A stretch of DNA of 64,000 nucleotides from Globisporangium splendens (Eukaryota; Oomycota; Peronosporomycetes; Pythiales; Pythiaceae). The notes beneath the pieces were generated by a model. The model did not search any database and had not been told where the DNA came from. It saw only the letters and a list, made by a program, of their open reading frames with translations. The stretch covers positions 220,693-284,692 of the forward strand of contig VFIW01000007.1 of NCBI GenBank assembly GCA_006386115.1, given 5' to 3'. A program made the position numbers and the translations under genes. Shown piece after piece: positions 1-10,100 of the stretch. Position 1 is the stretch's first letter, and each line of letters opens with the position of its first letter.

Positions 1-957
1 CGTAGACGTTGACCAAGTCGTCGATCTTCACGTTCTTTTTCTTTTCCAATGTGATGCCGAGCCGCTCCAGGTCAGGCAGCGCTTTCATGCACTCGTCGAG
101 CAGTTCCATGCGTAGCGACGTGTCGTCCACAAAGATCTGCACGATGTTCTGGCGTTCCTGGATGTCCTTCAGGTTGACGAGCGGCTGGCGGATCCAGCGC
201 TCGAGTAAGCGCCGCCCCATAGGCGTCTTACCGCGGTTCAGGATCTCTAGCACACTGCCGCCGTATCGCGTCGTGCTCTTGTTCGCAGGGTCTGGGAGCA
301 GATTCAACGACCAGATCGCCGAGCTGTCAAGTTGCATCGCGGAACTCAAATTGCCCTCGCACAGCGTGTAGCACCCGAAGCTCTCGGCATCAGACATGAG
401 CTCGAGCGCATCGATCAGACACGCGAGCGAGCCCGTTGCGAGCTCCATGTCGAGCTCGTTCTTGTACGCAGCCATGGACGCAGCGCCGAGTAGGCGACCT
501 AAGTTGGACTCGAGGTTCGTCTCCTTGAACGAATTCTTCTTGGTGTACGCGTTCGCGACGTCGAGCGCCTTGAGCAGCGAGTGCAACTTCTTGCTATCGC
601 CTGTAAATTAGATGCATACACGCACAGAATTCGTCAATGAAGATATCCATTGCGCCACCACAAACGCAATGCTATGCATGACGTACCGACATGGGGCTCC
701 TGGCTGAGACCCGCGGGCAAGTAGCAGCGCGACGGCGCGATCTGCACGAGCAGCGTCTCGAGGTTCGTGAGCTCGCTCGAATCGGAGAACGCGTAGAGCA
801 CGAACTCCCAGTGCTTGGTGTCCTCGTCCGCCTGGCCCTTGACGCACGAGCGGCGCAGTCGCGGCCGGCGCACAGCCACGCCCACCTGCTTGAGCAGCTT
901 CGTGTTTTTGATCTGGATCGCAATCTCCGGCTGCGCTGCGTCGTCCAAGTCGCTCAT
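1..957 (-). CDS. MSH2: DNA mismatch repair protein MSH2, 5' part (gene runs off left edge)
   Basis: MutS-family subunit common to MutS-alpha and MutS-beta, which binds mismatches in the nucleus. Two exons are visible: 957..687 and 600..1 (intron 601-686, GTACGT...TTTACAG, phase 1). The protein reads through part of the connector domain (motif SNLE-like LTNLETLLVQIAPSRCYLPAG, about residues 60-82) and into the MutS core: GRLLGAAS, a DSSAIWSLNL stretch, then the lever-type motif GKTPMGRRLLERWIRQPL and a PDLERL segment, in the order known for MSH2. The clamp and ATPase lie beyond base 1. Odd: the only ATG (957) opens directly into the connector, so the usual N-terminal mismatch-contact domain of about 100 residues is not seen, and only 426 bp separate this start from the next gene. 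The core match rests on recall of MSH2 family motifs. Confidence 0.88.
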
Positions 958-1383
958 TATGGTCAAGAGAAGCGCTGTTGAGCTGTAGAGGTAGAGAGAT
1001 GCTGTGGAGGTGGGTTGTTCAAGGCGGGAGCTTTGAGTCTCTCTATTCCCGCGCTTTTTTTCTCTCTGGAGTGTTGGCGCCACCGCTAAAAATAGGACGA
1101 TTGGCTCACTGAAGCAAGCTCATTTTATTAAATTGTGGGTGTATTCACTGTTTATTACAACTTTAAGGCAAGTTTGAGTAATTCTTTCTCTTCGTGCTGT
1201 TGATAGTGAGCAGAGGCGGGTTTCTACACAATTCATGCGCATAGTAAGGTTATAGAGCCTACATTTTTTAAACAGGATAGCAGCGGCTCGAGTCGGCTCG
1301 AGTCGGCTCGGATAGCGAATTTTTGGCGCGCTCAGTGCATTTCCCACTTGAGCCAATTTCCCAATCACGAACGAAGCACAGGA
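958..1383. promoter_or_regulatory. shared divergent promoter between MSH2 and the Treslin-like gene
   Basis: The 426 bp between two divergent start codons must hold both promoters. No TATA box is evident. It includes AT-rich stretches (1125-1160) and a near-perfect 10-bp tandem repeat close to the rightward gene, listed separately. That the two genes are co-regulated (replication and mismatch repair) is inference from the arrangement. Confidence 0.5.
1284..1310. repeat. 2.7-copy tandem decamer in the divergent promoter
   Basis: The unit CGGCTCGAGT is repeated head to tail (1284-1293, 1294-1303, then CGGCTCG). Each unit contains the palindrome CTCGAG. It lies 74-100 bp before the ATG at 1384, a position suited to a transcription factor site; no factor is implied by the sequence alone. 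Confidence 0.6.
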
Positions 1384-2874
1384 ATGACGGAAAGCTTCTC
1401 TTCTGCGTGGACGCAGCTTTATGCGCAGGCGGTGGCGCAGGAACCGACGGACACCAACGGTAATGCCGACGACGCCGTGCAGCAGTTTCTCACAAATGTG
1501 CTGGCAGCCAGCAGCCCACAGACCGCGGCGACAGCGACCTCGTTGTGCGAGATTGGCACGCAGTTGCTTGTGCCAATGCCCCAATTGAGCGCCACGACAC
1601 TGCAGAAAGAGCAGAAGCTGCACCGCAACGTTGTGCTTCGCGTGCTGCAATTGCAGGTGATCTGTCGTTTGCTGTGCTGCTGTGACGAGAAGAACGACAG
1701 CACCGTGAAGGATGCCGAGAGTGACGCCACCATTGCTGAGAGGAAACCTAAGGGGAAACGCCGCATCAAGCAGATGAAGAAGGAGATGCGCGCGCTCTTG
1801 GACCGCATCGCGCTGCTGATTGATGCCGCGAACCCACCATCGCTCACGGACGACGACGAACGCTCGCGCTTCCACGAGTTCCTGCAGGACGTGCTCGCGA
1901 AAGCGTTCTCGACGCGCGTGCCCAAGATCGTCAAGTACCTGTTTGCCGTGTACGAACTGGAAGAAGATGAGCAAGCGCCTACGATGCCAGTGAATCCGAT
2001 CCCCACAGTTCGATCTGTGAGTGGACCGCCCGCACTAAAGGTGCCGACAACGAATGCACCAGCACCACTCCCAGTCAGCCAAAGCATCCTGTCGGCGCTT
2101 CGCGATGAGCAACGGCCATTGAAGCGATCGCGTGCGGAGACGGCGACCCCCTTCAAGAAGATGGAACTCCCGCGGCGATCGAGTTTCCCGTCCACGCGTA
2201 AGGATTTACTCAGCGCCGTCGCGAAGATCACAGCGGCTTCCTCCTCGTCAACGTCGTTCTCATCATCCAAACGAACGACTCCGCGCAGCAAGGACGGCAT
2301 CACGCCACGAAGCAAGGACAAGAAAGCTGCATCCAGCAGTAGCAGTAGGAGCAGAACTCCACGCTCATCAGGATCACTCGGTGCTCCTCCAAGTCTCAAA
2401 CGCGGCACATCCCCCTCGGCAAAGCCTCCACCGCTCTTGGTGCGCAACATCACTGGTCCACAGTCGCGCTTCACACCCAGCGCTCCAGGTTCGCTCCCAC
2501 GCAGCACGAGCATCAGCCAGGGCGTTCGACCGCTGTTTGCACCCAAAACGTCGCCGCATTCGCAAAAGCCGCTAAGCGTATTCAAACTCTCGCCACATCC
2601 ACAGACGCTCGCCGTCAAGCCGACTGGTTTAGCGATTGCGACTGGACCAGCGATGGCGCCTCAGCCTCGCACCGCCGTGTCCGCTCTCGTCGCCAACGAG
2701 CGCGCGTCCGTCGTGATGCGCACGCCTGATCGCCCGCGACGCCGCGCCGCGAGACCAGGCGACCAGCAGACGAGGGTGCTCATTGAGTCCTCGCCACCGT
2801 TCCGCAACCAGAACGTCGCCGCCGCGCGTGCTGCGCGCAAACAGTCGACGATCCCTCCGCCATTGCTGCGATGA
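1384..2874 (+). CDS. Treslin/Sld3-like DNA replication initiation factor (tentative)
   Basis: Single exon, 496 residues from the first in-frame ATG at 1384; open codons upstream lack an ATG. The N-terminal half (about residues 75-200) is helical: an ECQLQ-like stretch (VLRVLQLQVICRLL), a charged KRRIKQMKKEMRALLDRIALLID helix and FHEFLQDVLAKAF followed by VPKIVKYLFAVYEL. This order and spacing recall the Sld3/Treslin domain of metazoan TICRR, which binds Cdc45 during origin firing. The C-terminal half (from about residue 205) is Ser/Pro/Arg-rich and disordered with many S/T-P-x-R/K or SPH sites (TPRSK twice, SPHSQ, SPHPQ, TPDRPR), as expected for a CDK-regulated factor. It is divergently paired with MSH2. 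Similarity is weak; the alternative is an unrelated nuclear CDK substrate. Confidence 0.45.
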   Translation: MTESFSSAWTQLYAQAVAQEPTDTNGNADDAVQQFLTNVLAASSPQTAATATSLCEIGTQLLVPMPQLSATTLQKEQKLHRNVVLRVLQLQVICRLLCCCDEKNDSTVKDAESDATIAERKPKGKRRIKQMKKEMRALLDRIALLIDAANPPSLTDDDERSRFHEFLQDVLAKAFSTRVPKIVKYLFAVYELEEDEQAPTMPVNPIPTVRSVSGPPALKVPTTNAPAPLPVSQSILSALRDEQRPLKRSRAETATPFKKMELPRRSSFPSTRKDLLSAVAKITAASSSSTSFSSSKRTTPRSKDGITPRSKDKKAASSSSSRSRTPRSSGSLGAPPSLKRGTSPSAKPPPLLVRNITGPQSRFTPSAPGSLPRSTSISQGVRPLFAPKTSPHSQKPLSVFKLSPHPQTLAVKPTGLAIATGPAMAPQPRTAVSALVANERASVVMRTPDRPRRRAARPGDQQTRVLIESSPPFRNQNVAAARAARKQSTIPPPLLR

Positions 2875-2987
2875 GAAATAACGAAACCAAACACGACGAT
2901 ATTGTGTATACTAAAGCACCAGTTTGGGTAAGCAAAGACGACAAATATGAAAGAAAGTATCTAACAGGCAATAGACTCCATGCGCAT

Positions 2988-3923
2988 TTACTCACTGTCG
3001 CTGTCGCTCCCGTACGCCACGAGACCCATGACAGCGGTCGCTGGCTTAGCAGTAGTTAGAGCATCGCTCTTCTCCTTTGCTACTGCGTCCTCGTCGTCCA
3101 CTTTCTGCTTCTTGTCGCCGCCACTCGGCTGTTTCTTCTTCGGTTTCTTGTCGTCGGCTTTCCGCTTCGCGCGCACGACCACAGGCGCAGCTGCGGACTT
3201 CTTTTTGATGATGGTGCTAGTCTGGCTTGGAATGCTAGCATTGATAGTGGGCACGCCACTGCCGCTAGCAGCAGCATTGGATCCGCCGGATTGCTTGGCG
3301 CTTTCGCGTGCGAGTACTAAAGACACATAGCGATAACGGCGTGTCAGGCAGTTCGTCAGTCATAAGCACTATTGTCAGGACGCAGCCAACATTCACGTAC
3401 GGAACTCGGCGAGGTCCTCGTTGTGCTGCGTCTTGCGCTGGAGCTCCGACGCCGCCTGGCGGTCTTCTAGGTCGCGGATAAACTGAATTTCTTCATCATC
3501 CAGCGCCTTTGGTGGCGCTAACATTTTCCAACAAGGCAATGCACACAGGGACTTTTTAGCATTAGGTTGGAAACCGAGCAAGAGAGTGCTCTGTTCATAT
3601 GCATGACGCACCGAAGGGGTTGTGCTTCTCCTTCCACTCGCTGTCCTTCTTGTCCTTGAGTTCCTGCAGCCGCTCGTAGAGCGGTTTGTAGTCGGCGGCG
3701 TCCTGCGCATTCGGCGCTGGCGCCTCGGAAATGCGCTGCTCTTCCACATTGTCACCGAAGAGCTGCAGACAAACACATCCACACAACCACTGCGTCAGTG
3801 ACGACGCCACATGCATACACACACAGCTGCTTCTTGTGTACAACGCACGCCGTCGGAGGATGTGAGCACGGCTGTCGACACGAAGCCAGGCAGTGCCGCA
3901 TTCCCCGCCTTCGGGAGCTCCAT
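2988..3923 (-). CDS. PSME3IP1: FAM192A/NIP30 (PSME3-interacting protein) homologue
   Basis: Four exons, 3923..3849, 3762..3612, 3517..3401 and 3316..2988, give 223 residues; all introns are 84-94 bp with GT(G/A)CGT donors and phases 0, 1, 1. Near the start is the FVS motif typical of the NIP30 N-terminus, then YKPLYERLQELKDKKDSEW, the hallmark of the domain, then LDDEEIQFIRDLEDRQ and a short acidic/basic helix. The C-terminal 110 residues are Lys-rich (a likely nuclear signal) and finish in LVAYGSDSDSE, which matches the Tyr-x-Ser-Asp-Ser tail by which animal FAM192A binds the 20S proteasome activator PSME3 once phosphorylated. Role by homology: nuclear regulator of the PA28-gamma proteasome. 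The gene is convergent with the Treslin-like gene (113 bp between stops). Confidence 0.85.
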
Positions 3924-4167
3924 CTTTTTTTTCTAATGTCCACTCTCTTCCTCTGTATCCCAATCATCCCTCCATAGAGAACGCATAAACCCTTTTTATA
4001 ATCGCTGGAAGGCTGCCAATACCGTCTAAACTAATAATGCGTCAGTTGGAAATATCGTCTTACGTGATAACTTCGCTAATTTAACACCACTTGTTGTCCG
4101 ACGCACCATGCCCAGTCAGTCCAAGCGCCGCAACACCAAAGCATTTGCCAAAGAGAGAGGATAGCTG

Positions 4168-7100
4168 ATGGCGCAGGTGGTGCTCCGCGAGTTCCTCCTG
4201 GCGGTGGAGCGGCCCAAGCAGCCGCTGGACGCCGCCATCGACGCCTTCGCGCAGGCGCTCGTCCCCGCTCCTGCTACCAGCAGCAGCGATGGCAACAGCA
4301 CCTCAAAGCAACAGCAGCTTTTGTTGGCGACCAAGTTCCTGGAGATCCACCCGCAGGGCGACGTGTTCTTCCACGTGTGGCCCGACCAGCACGGTGCCGG
4401 CACCCGGTGGGAGAAGCGCGACTCGATCGCCACGTTCTTCCGCGTGCTCGTGCTGCTGCTGCGCGTGCAGGGGCAGCGCAATGCGCAAGCCGCCGAGACC
4501 ATCGCGCTCAAGGTGATCCGCGAAAAGAACACGCACCTGGAGAAAGTGCTCACGTGGAGCGACAAGCCGCTGATCGAGTACGAGGCGCTGGAGCTCATGA
4601 CTGCGCTCGTAGGCGTCAACGGCGCCGTGGCGCGCGAGTTTGTGCGGTTGTTCAACTTCCAGAGCCCATCGTTCGCGAAACTCGCGGCGTGGCGCATGAA
4701 GAAACCCGAAGCCGCCACTGAGACGGAGACGCCAGAGACCGCAGACGTCAACATCAGCGTGCAGAAGCCGACGTTCCAGGTCCGAGAGGCGTACGTGCGT
4801 CTCGTGCTGGCGCTGACGGCGTGTCCCGACAAGAGCGTGCATCGGTTCGCGATAAAAGAGGGTGGCCTCACGGCGTCGCTGTTCAAGGCTATCGACGGCG
4901 ACAGTGTCGAGATGCTCTCGCAGCTCTTCTCCAGACTCAAGGAGCTCGTGCTGCACAACGCGAGCGTTGAGACGAAGGCCAAGCTCGTGATCTTCAACGC
5001 CCACTGCGTGCACCAGGTGCTCCCGCTTCTTCAGTCCGAGGACGAGAGCATCGCACAAATGGCGCTCGACGTGCTCAATGCGCTCTTTTTCGATGATGAC
5101 ACCGCGCTGTACGTCGTGCCCAAGACCCACGCGCTTCGATTCTTTTTGTCCAAGACTGCGGCGACGTCAGCCACCTCGAGCAGCAGCGACGAGCCGAGCC
5201 ACACGTCGGAGCAGGCGTACGCCGTCAAGGTGATCCGTAATGCGATCGCCACGATCGGCGTCAACGAGTACATCCGCAGCGCGTATGCGCAGGCGCTCAT
5301 CGCGTCGTTCATCACCAAGTACCCGGGGCTGCTCGCCGAGTACCTGCACTCGGCCTCGATCCAGCTGGAGCCCAAGCCCGTGTACAGGTGGTTCTGCGTC
5401 GCGTCGCTCGTGCAAAAGTTGCTCTCGTGCTCGCTCGACGCTGTGAAACCCGGACTTCCTAAGGGCACCACAACGGAGCTGCAGCAGCCTTCGTGGTGCT
5501 CGTCGTCGACGCTCGCGACGCGGCTGATCCTGCCGATCAACTGCCGCAAGGAGCTGTCGCGCGGCATCCAGCACACCAACAACTTGATCATCTACAGTAC
5601 GCTCGCGATCATGGAGGTCACGCTGCGTCGGTACCAGTTCCTCGTGTCGCTCGCGAAACAAGACAACGCGTCGTCCTCGGTGATCTCGCCTGCTGACTTG
5701 GCGATGGAGCTCCGCTTCCTGCTGCCGAGTCCCGAGGCGCTCGTGTCGCTGCTGCTGAAGTTGTGCGCGTCGGTCGACAAGGTCGCGCTCATCTACGTGC
5801 GCGCGCTCGTGGTCTTCCGTCTATACCTGGAGTGCCTCCCGCAGGTCATGAGTGAAGTGAAGCTCGATTTCACCAAGATCCTCGCATGGAGCCACATGGA
5901 TCCTGCCGCTTCGTCTTCCAGTTCGAGCTCGCGACTCCAGAGCCTCATTGTGAGTGAAATCCTCCGCTTTCTGCTCACGGTCGACGCCAACCGCCTTCAA
6001 GTGCTGCTGCCAAGTGGTGCCTCAAACAACAACAACAGTGCCAATGCCAGCAGCTCCAAGCTGCTCCAGTTGCTCCACTTGTACGTGGAAACCCCGAACG
6101 TAGCTGTTCGCAACCTCTGTGGCCACGTGCTGCACCGCACTTTGTCGATTTCCACGGTCTTTGGCACCGACACCAGCGCCGGGGAGCAGATCGGCTTTTG
6201 GTTGGACAGTCTGCGTGCTGCAGGCGCCACGTGTGCTGCGTTTTTCGAGCGCCTCGTGCAAAATGTGCTCGCAGATCCGTTCCAGTTCTTGGCCACGTAC
6301 CATGCTCGCGCTGGCAATCATCAGCAGCCGCTGTCGCTCAGTCCAGGTACGATCGCGCTCGTGTCGTTCCTGAGCAAGCAACCGTCGGCAACGAGTTCGG
6401 ATCCACTGGCTGCGCACCGTTCGAATCCGGACGTCGTCGTGTTTGGGACGCGCATCCTGCTCTCGCTGCTCCCATCGATCGAAACGCCTCAGCAGCTGGT
6501 CGCGTTGATCACCTCGAGCGCCAGCGCCAGTGATGGTGATGACGTTAAGGAAGAAGAGACGACGGTAGCGACCAAGCGAAAGCGTGGAGACAATGACAAT
6601 GCAACTGCTGCCAACAGTGTGGACGCATATGCGCATCTCGTTGAGTACTGCAACGCGCTCATGTCGCCAGCCAGTTCTTCGCCACAGCCACGTGCCCACA
6701 AGAAAGCCAAGTCATCGCCTCTGGACGACAAGAAGAAGAAGAAGAAAAAGGGAAGTGCAGCATCGTGGAGCTTTGCGAGTGCTCGTCGTTCGTTCGCTTC
6801 GCAGCTGTTTTCGGTGGCACCTGAAGCGTTTGTGGTCTCATGGGAGCAAATCGTGGCCAACGCCATGGACGCCACGGGCTCCTTTGACCTTGTGTTCCAC
6901 TACATTGGCTCGTGGGTCGGCGGTGACAACGGCAACAACCGCTCTTTGCTTGATTTGTGGAGCGCTTCTGTTAGCAGCAACAAGGTGGGTCGACGCTTCT
7001 TGGCCGAGTTGCCATTGCGCCTCATCGTGCAGAGTGTGCTGTTGTGTTCAAGCAGCTCAAGCCAAGGTGACAATGTCACTTCGGCGTTGTTGTGTATTGT

Positions 7101-10100
7101 GAAGCAGCGCATGGACAGCGGAGCGCTGGACACGACCGAAGCCGTGCGAGTCTGTGATCTGTTGCTCTTCGCATTGCGCTACTCTCCATCCATTAGTGAT
7201 AACGACGGTCTCTCTACGTTGCTGCTCCACGTGCTGAGCTTCTTGATCGTCTCAACGACTGACGACCTGGATGGAAATGCGCTTGCGCGTTTCCAGATCG
7301 AGTGCATCTTCCGCAAGTTGCACGCGATCGCGGATCCAGTGGACCAAAGCAAGAAGCCCAACAACAAACTGTCAGCGCTCGAGATCACAGGGTTGCGGCT
7401 GCTCGACACAATGCGAGGATCTTCTGCTTCGGCATCATCGTGGGCGGAGTTGCTGCTTCCGCGTGCGGGCGTTCCGTCCGTGCTGCTGCTCTCGCCGCTG
7501 CTCCCAGTGGCCTTGCGTATTCGGTTGCTGCACGCATTCAGCAGCAGCAAGCAAACGCGTTCGGTTCAAAGCGTGCTGGTTCAGCATTTGATGAAATCGT
7601 TGGACTCGGAGAGCAACACGGTGACGACAACGTACGCGTCGTTTGCTGCGTACAAGAAGCGCAAGTTGCTCGCCAGACGCGTGTGGGATCTGCTGGAGCG
7701 TGCAGCAGCGCCGCTGTCGCTGTCGTCCTTGCGACAAGGAGCCTCGATGCCTTCGTTCTTCGCGTCGGGCTTTTCGATCGTAGGCAAACTCGGCGGTGTC
7801 GACGCTGCAGTTGCGCAAAACGCGGTGGAACGCACCATTGTCCCCGTTCTTATGCACTCAGCAGCATCGGGCAACAATCGCTTGGCGGCAGCGACCGAGT
7901 TGCTTCGACGCGTTGTGCTCTCAGTGCGCAGTGAGGATGGTGCAGTGTCATTGCGCGCCATGTCCACCTTTGCCGCGACCTTGGGATCCGTGCTGGCGAC
8001 CTCGCTGCCTAATGAGGAGAAAACGAGGTCGATGGCGCTCCTCACAGCGGTGTACAGCGTGTTTACGCGCATCGAATCCCCAGAACTGGCGAAGCACGCG
8101 AGCTCGTTGGTCCCAGAGACGCTTAAGGCTCTGATCACTAGTGAAGTCGAGGAGGACACCAGTCGTAGCAATCTTTCGTTCGTGCGGAGTGCATTGCTGG
8201 ACCACGACAAATTGCCCGTCAATGTCGCGTCGACCGTGTTCCAGACGCTCGTCAAGCGCTTCCCAGACGGCACGATTCTCTCGTCCAACCAACTGAGTTC
8301 ACTGCTGCTGTTGATGCGTTCGTCCACTTCCTCCAGTGGCTCGCTTCACGCGTTTAGCAAGGGAGCAGCAGAGGCGGCCGTCGTGTTCCTCGTGAAATGC
8401 GCTCTTCAATCGCTGACCAAGTTGTCCAAATCCAAATCCGACGACAAGGAAGCTGAAAACACGACCGATCGCGTGCTGTCGGTGGTGTCTACGATCGTAG
8501 ACGACCTGGTGCGCAGAGGGGTCGCCACGGTGGACTCGACTGCGCTGCTGAAGAAGCTTGGTCCTCAATTGACGCGCGCTCAGGACTACGACTACGCGTC
8601 CGTGGCGGCGTACCGCGGGTTCGTCAAGCTCTCGGCCGTGTTCCTCCAGCTCGCGACCAGCGTCGATGCTGCGGCGACGACGTACAGCTTTGCCGACCAC
8701 TTGAGCGCGATCACCGAGCATTCACTGTTTTCAACGTGCTTGGCAGCAGCCTCACGCGATCATGAAAGTGACGAAGACGCACGTCTTATGCTCGTCCGCG
8801 TCGTGTACTGGCTCGTTCAGAAGAGTGCCGTGTACGACCGCAAGCTCTTCAAGATGCTGCTCGGTGCGTACACTATGTCGCTGAGCGCCGTGGACCGTGC
8901 GCTGCGCGTGCTCTTGGACGCTTTTGACGAGAACGCGGGCATCTCGCTCGCGCAATTCGGGTTCCGCTTCGGTTCGTCGTCGACGACGATCCTGTCGAAT
9001 GACGACGTGGCCAACGTTGCCACCGCGCAGCATGGACAGGAGGCAAAGGCGGCGCGCACGGATCTCGTCGACGACTCGGTGTGGGTCGTCAGCGGCGGCC
9101 TCGAGGCGCATCGGATCCGCTCGACAGTCGAGCATTTCCCACTGCACCGCCAGGTCGCAGTCGCGAACGATGCCGCGTTGCTTTCATTTGACGCCAACGT
9201 GGAGGACGTTGACACGACAGTGAGTGATGGTAAGTCCACGAGTAATGGCCACTCCCAAGTGTACGACCCAGCGTTCCTGTTGCCGATGCTGTCGCATTTC
9301 ATTTCGTCGTCGGACCTGCCCGAGGCTGCAGTCGTGCAGCAAGGGCTGCTCGGTCTCGCGGTGCGCGCGACGTCGTCCTACGCACAGTGCACGCGCGCGT
9401 ACGCGTACGGCATCGTCGCGCATTTGCACGAGTCGCTTGCGTCGTCCGAGGCTCTGACGGCCGAGGGTTTCAAGGCCGGACGCCAAGTGCACTTGCTGCT
9501 CGAGAGTCTGCGGAATGCGATCGAGTCCCCACGCGTGCGCGTCTCGTCCGTCATTACGGTCTTTCTCAATGATGCGATCTCGATCCTCTGCCGCCCGGTG
9601 CACGCGCTGTTCCCACACGTGAATCACTTTTTGCTTGCGCGCCAGGCGATCGACGTCAACGACGTGCCGATGTTCTACGCGCTGTTCAACAGCCGCGCGC
9701 CGCTCACGTACAAGCAAGAGCGCTCGTGGTTCTTGCACACGCTGCGTCGCGGTGTGCGTGACGACGGCGACGTCGTGCTGCTCGTGCGTCGCCACGTGCT
9801 GCCGATCTTGCTCAGTTTCTTTGGCTCGGAGCTCGCGGACGACCACACGCAGGCGCTGATCGTGCAGATCCTGAGTGCATGCTTGCAGACGGAGAGCGGC
9901 GGTGCGTACCTGATCGCCAAGTCCGCGTTCTTTGAATGGCTGAGCGCCCGAATGCTCTCGGACAACAACAAGACGCTCAAGCTCACGATGGAGCTATTCG
10001 CACATGCGTTGCAAACTTCGTACTTCCAAAGTGACGCGCTCGACGGCGCTCAGCAGCATGCACTCGCGCTGCAGATCGTGAATACGTTTGCGGTGCTGTG

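Noticed and set aside
1120..1974. 284-codon minus-strand frame over the divergent promoter and gene start
   Set aside because: Spans an AT-rich promoter and then antisense of the plus gene; no domain. It does not supply the missing MSH2 domain I.
1419..2618. 399-codon minus-strand frame antisense to the Treslin-like gene
   Set aside because: No recognisable domain, lies wholly within the plus-strand gene, and arises from GC-rich third positions.
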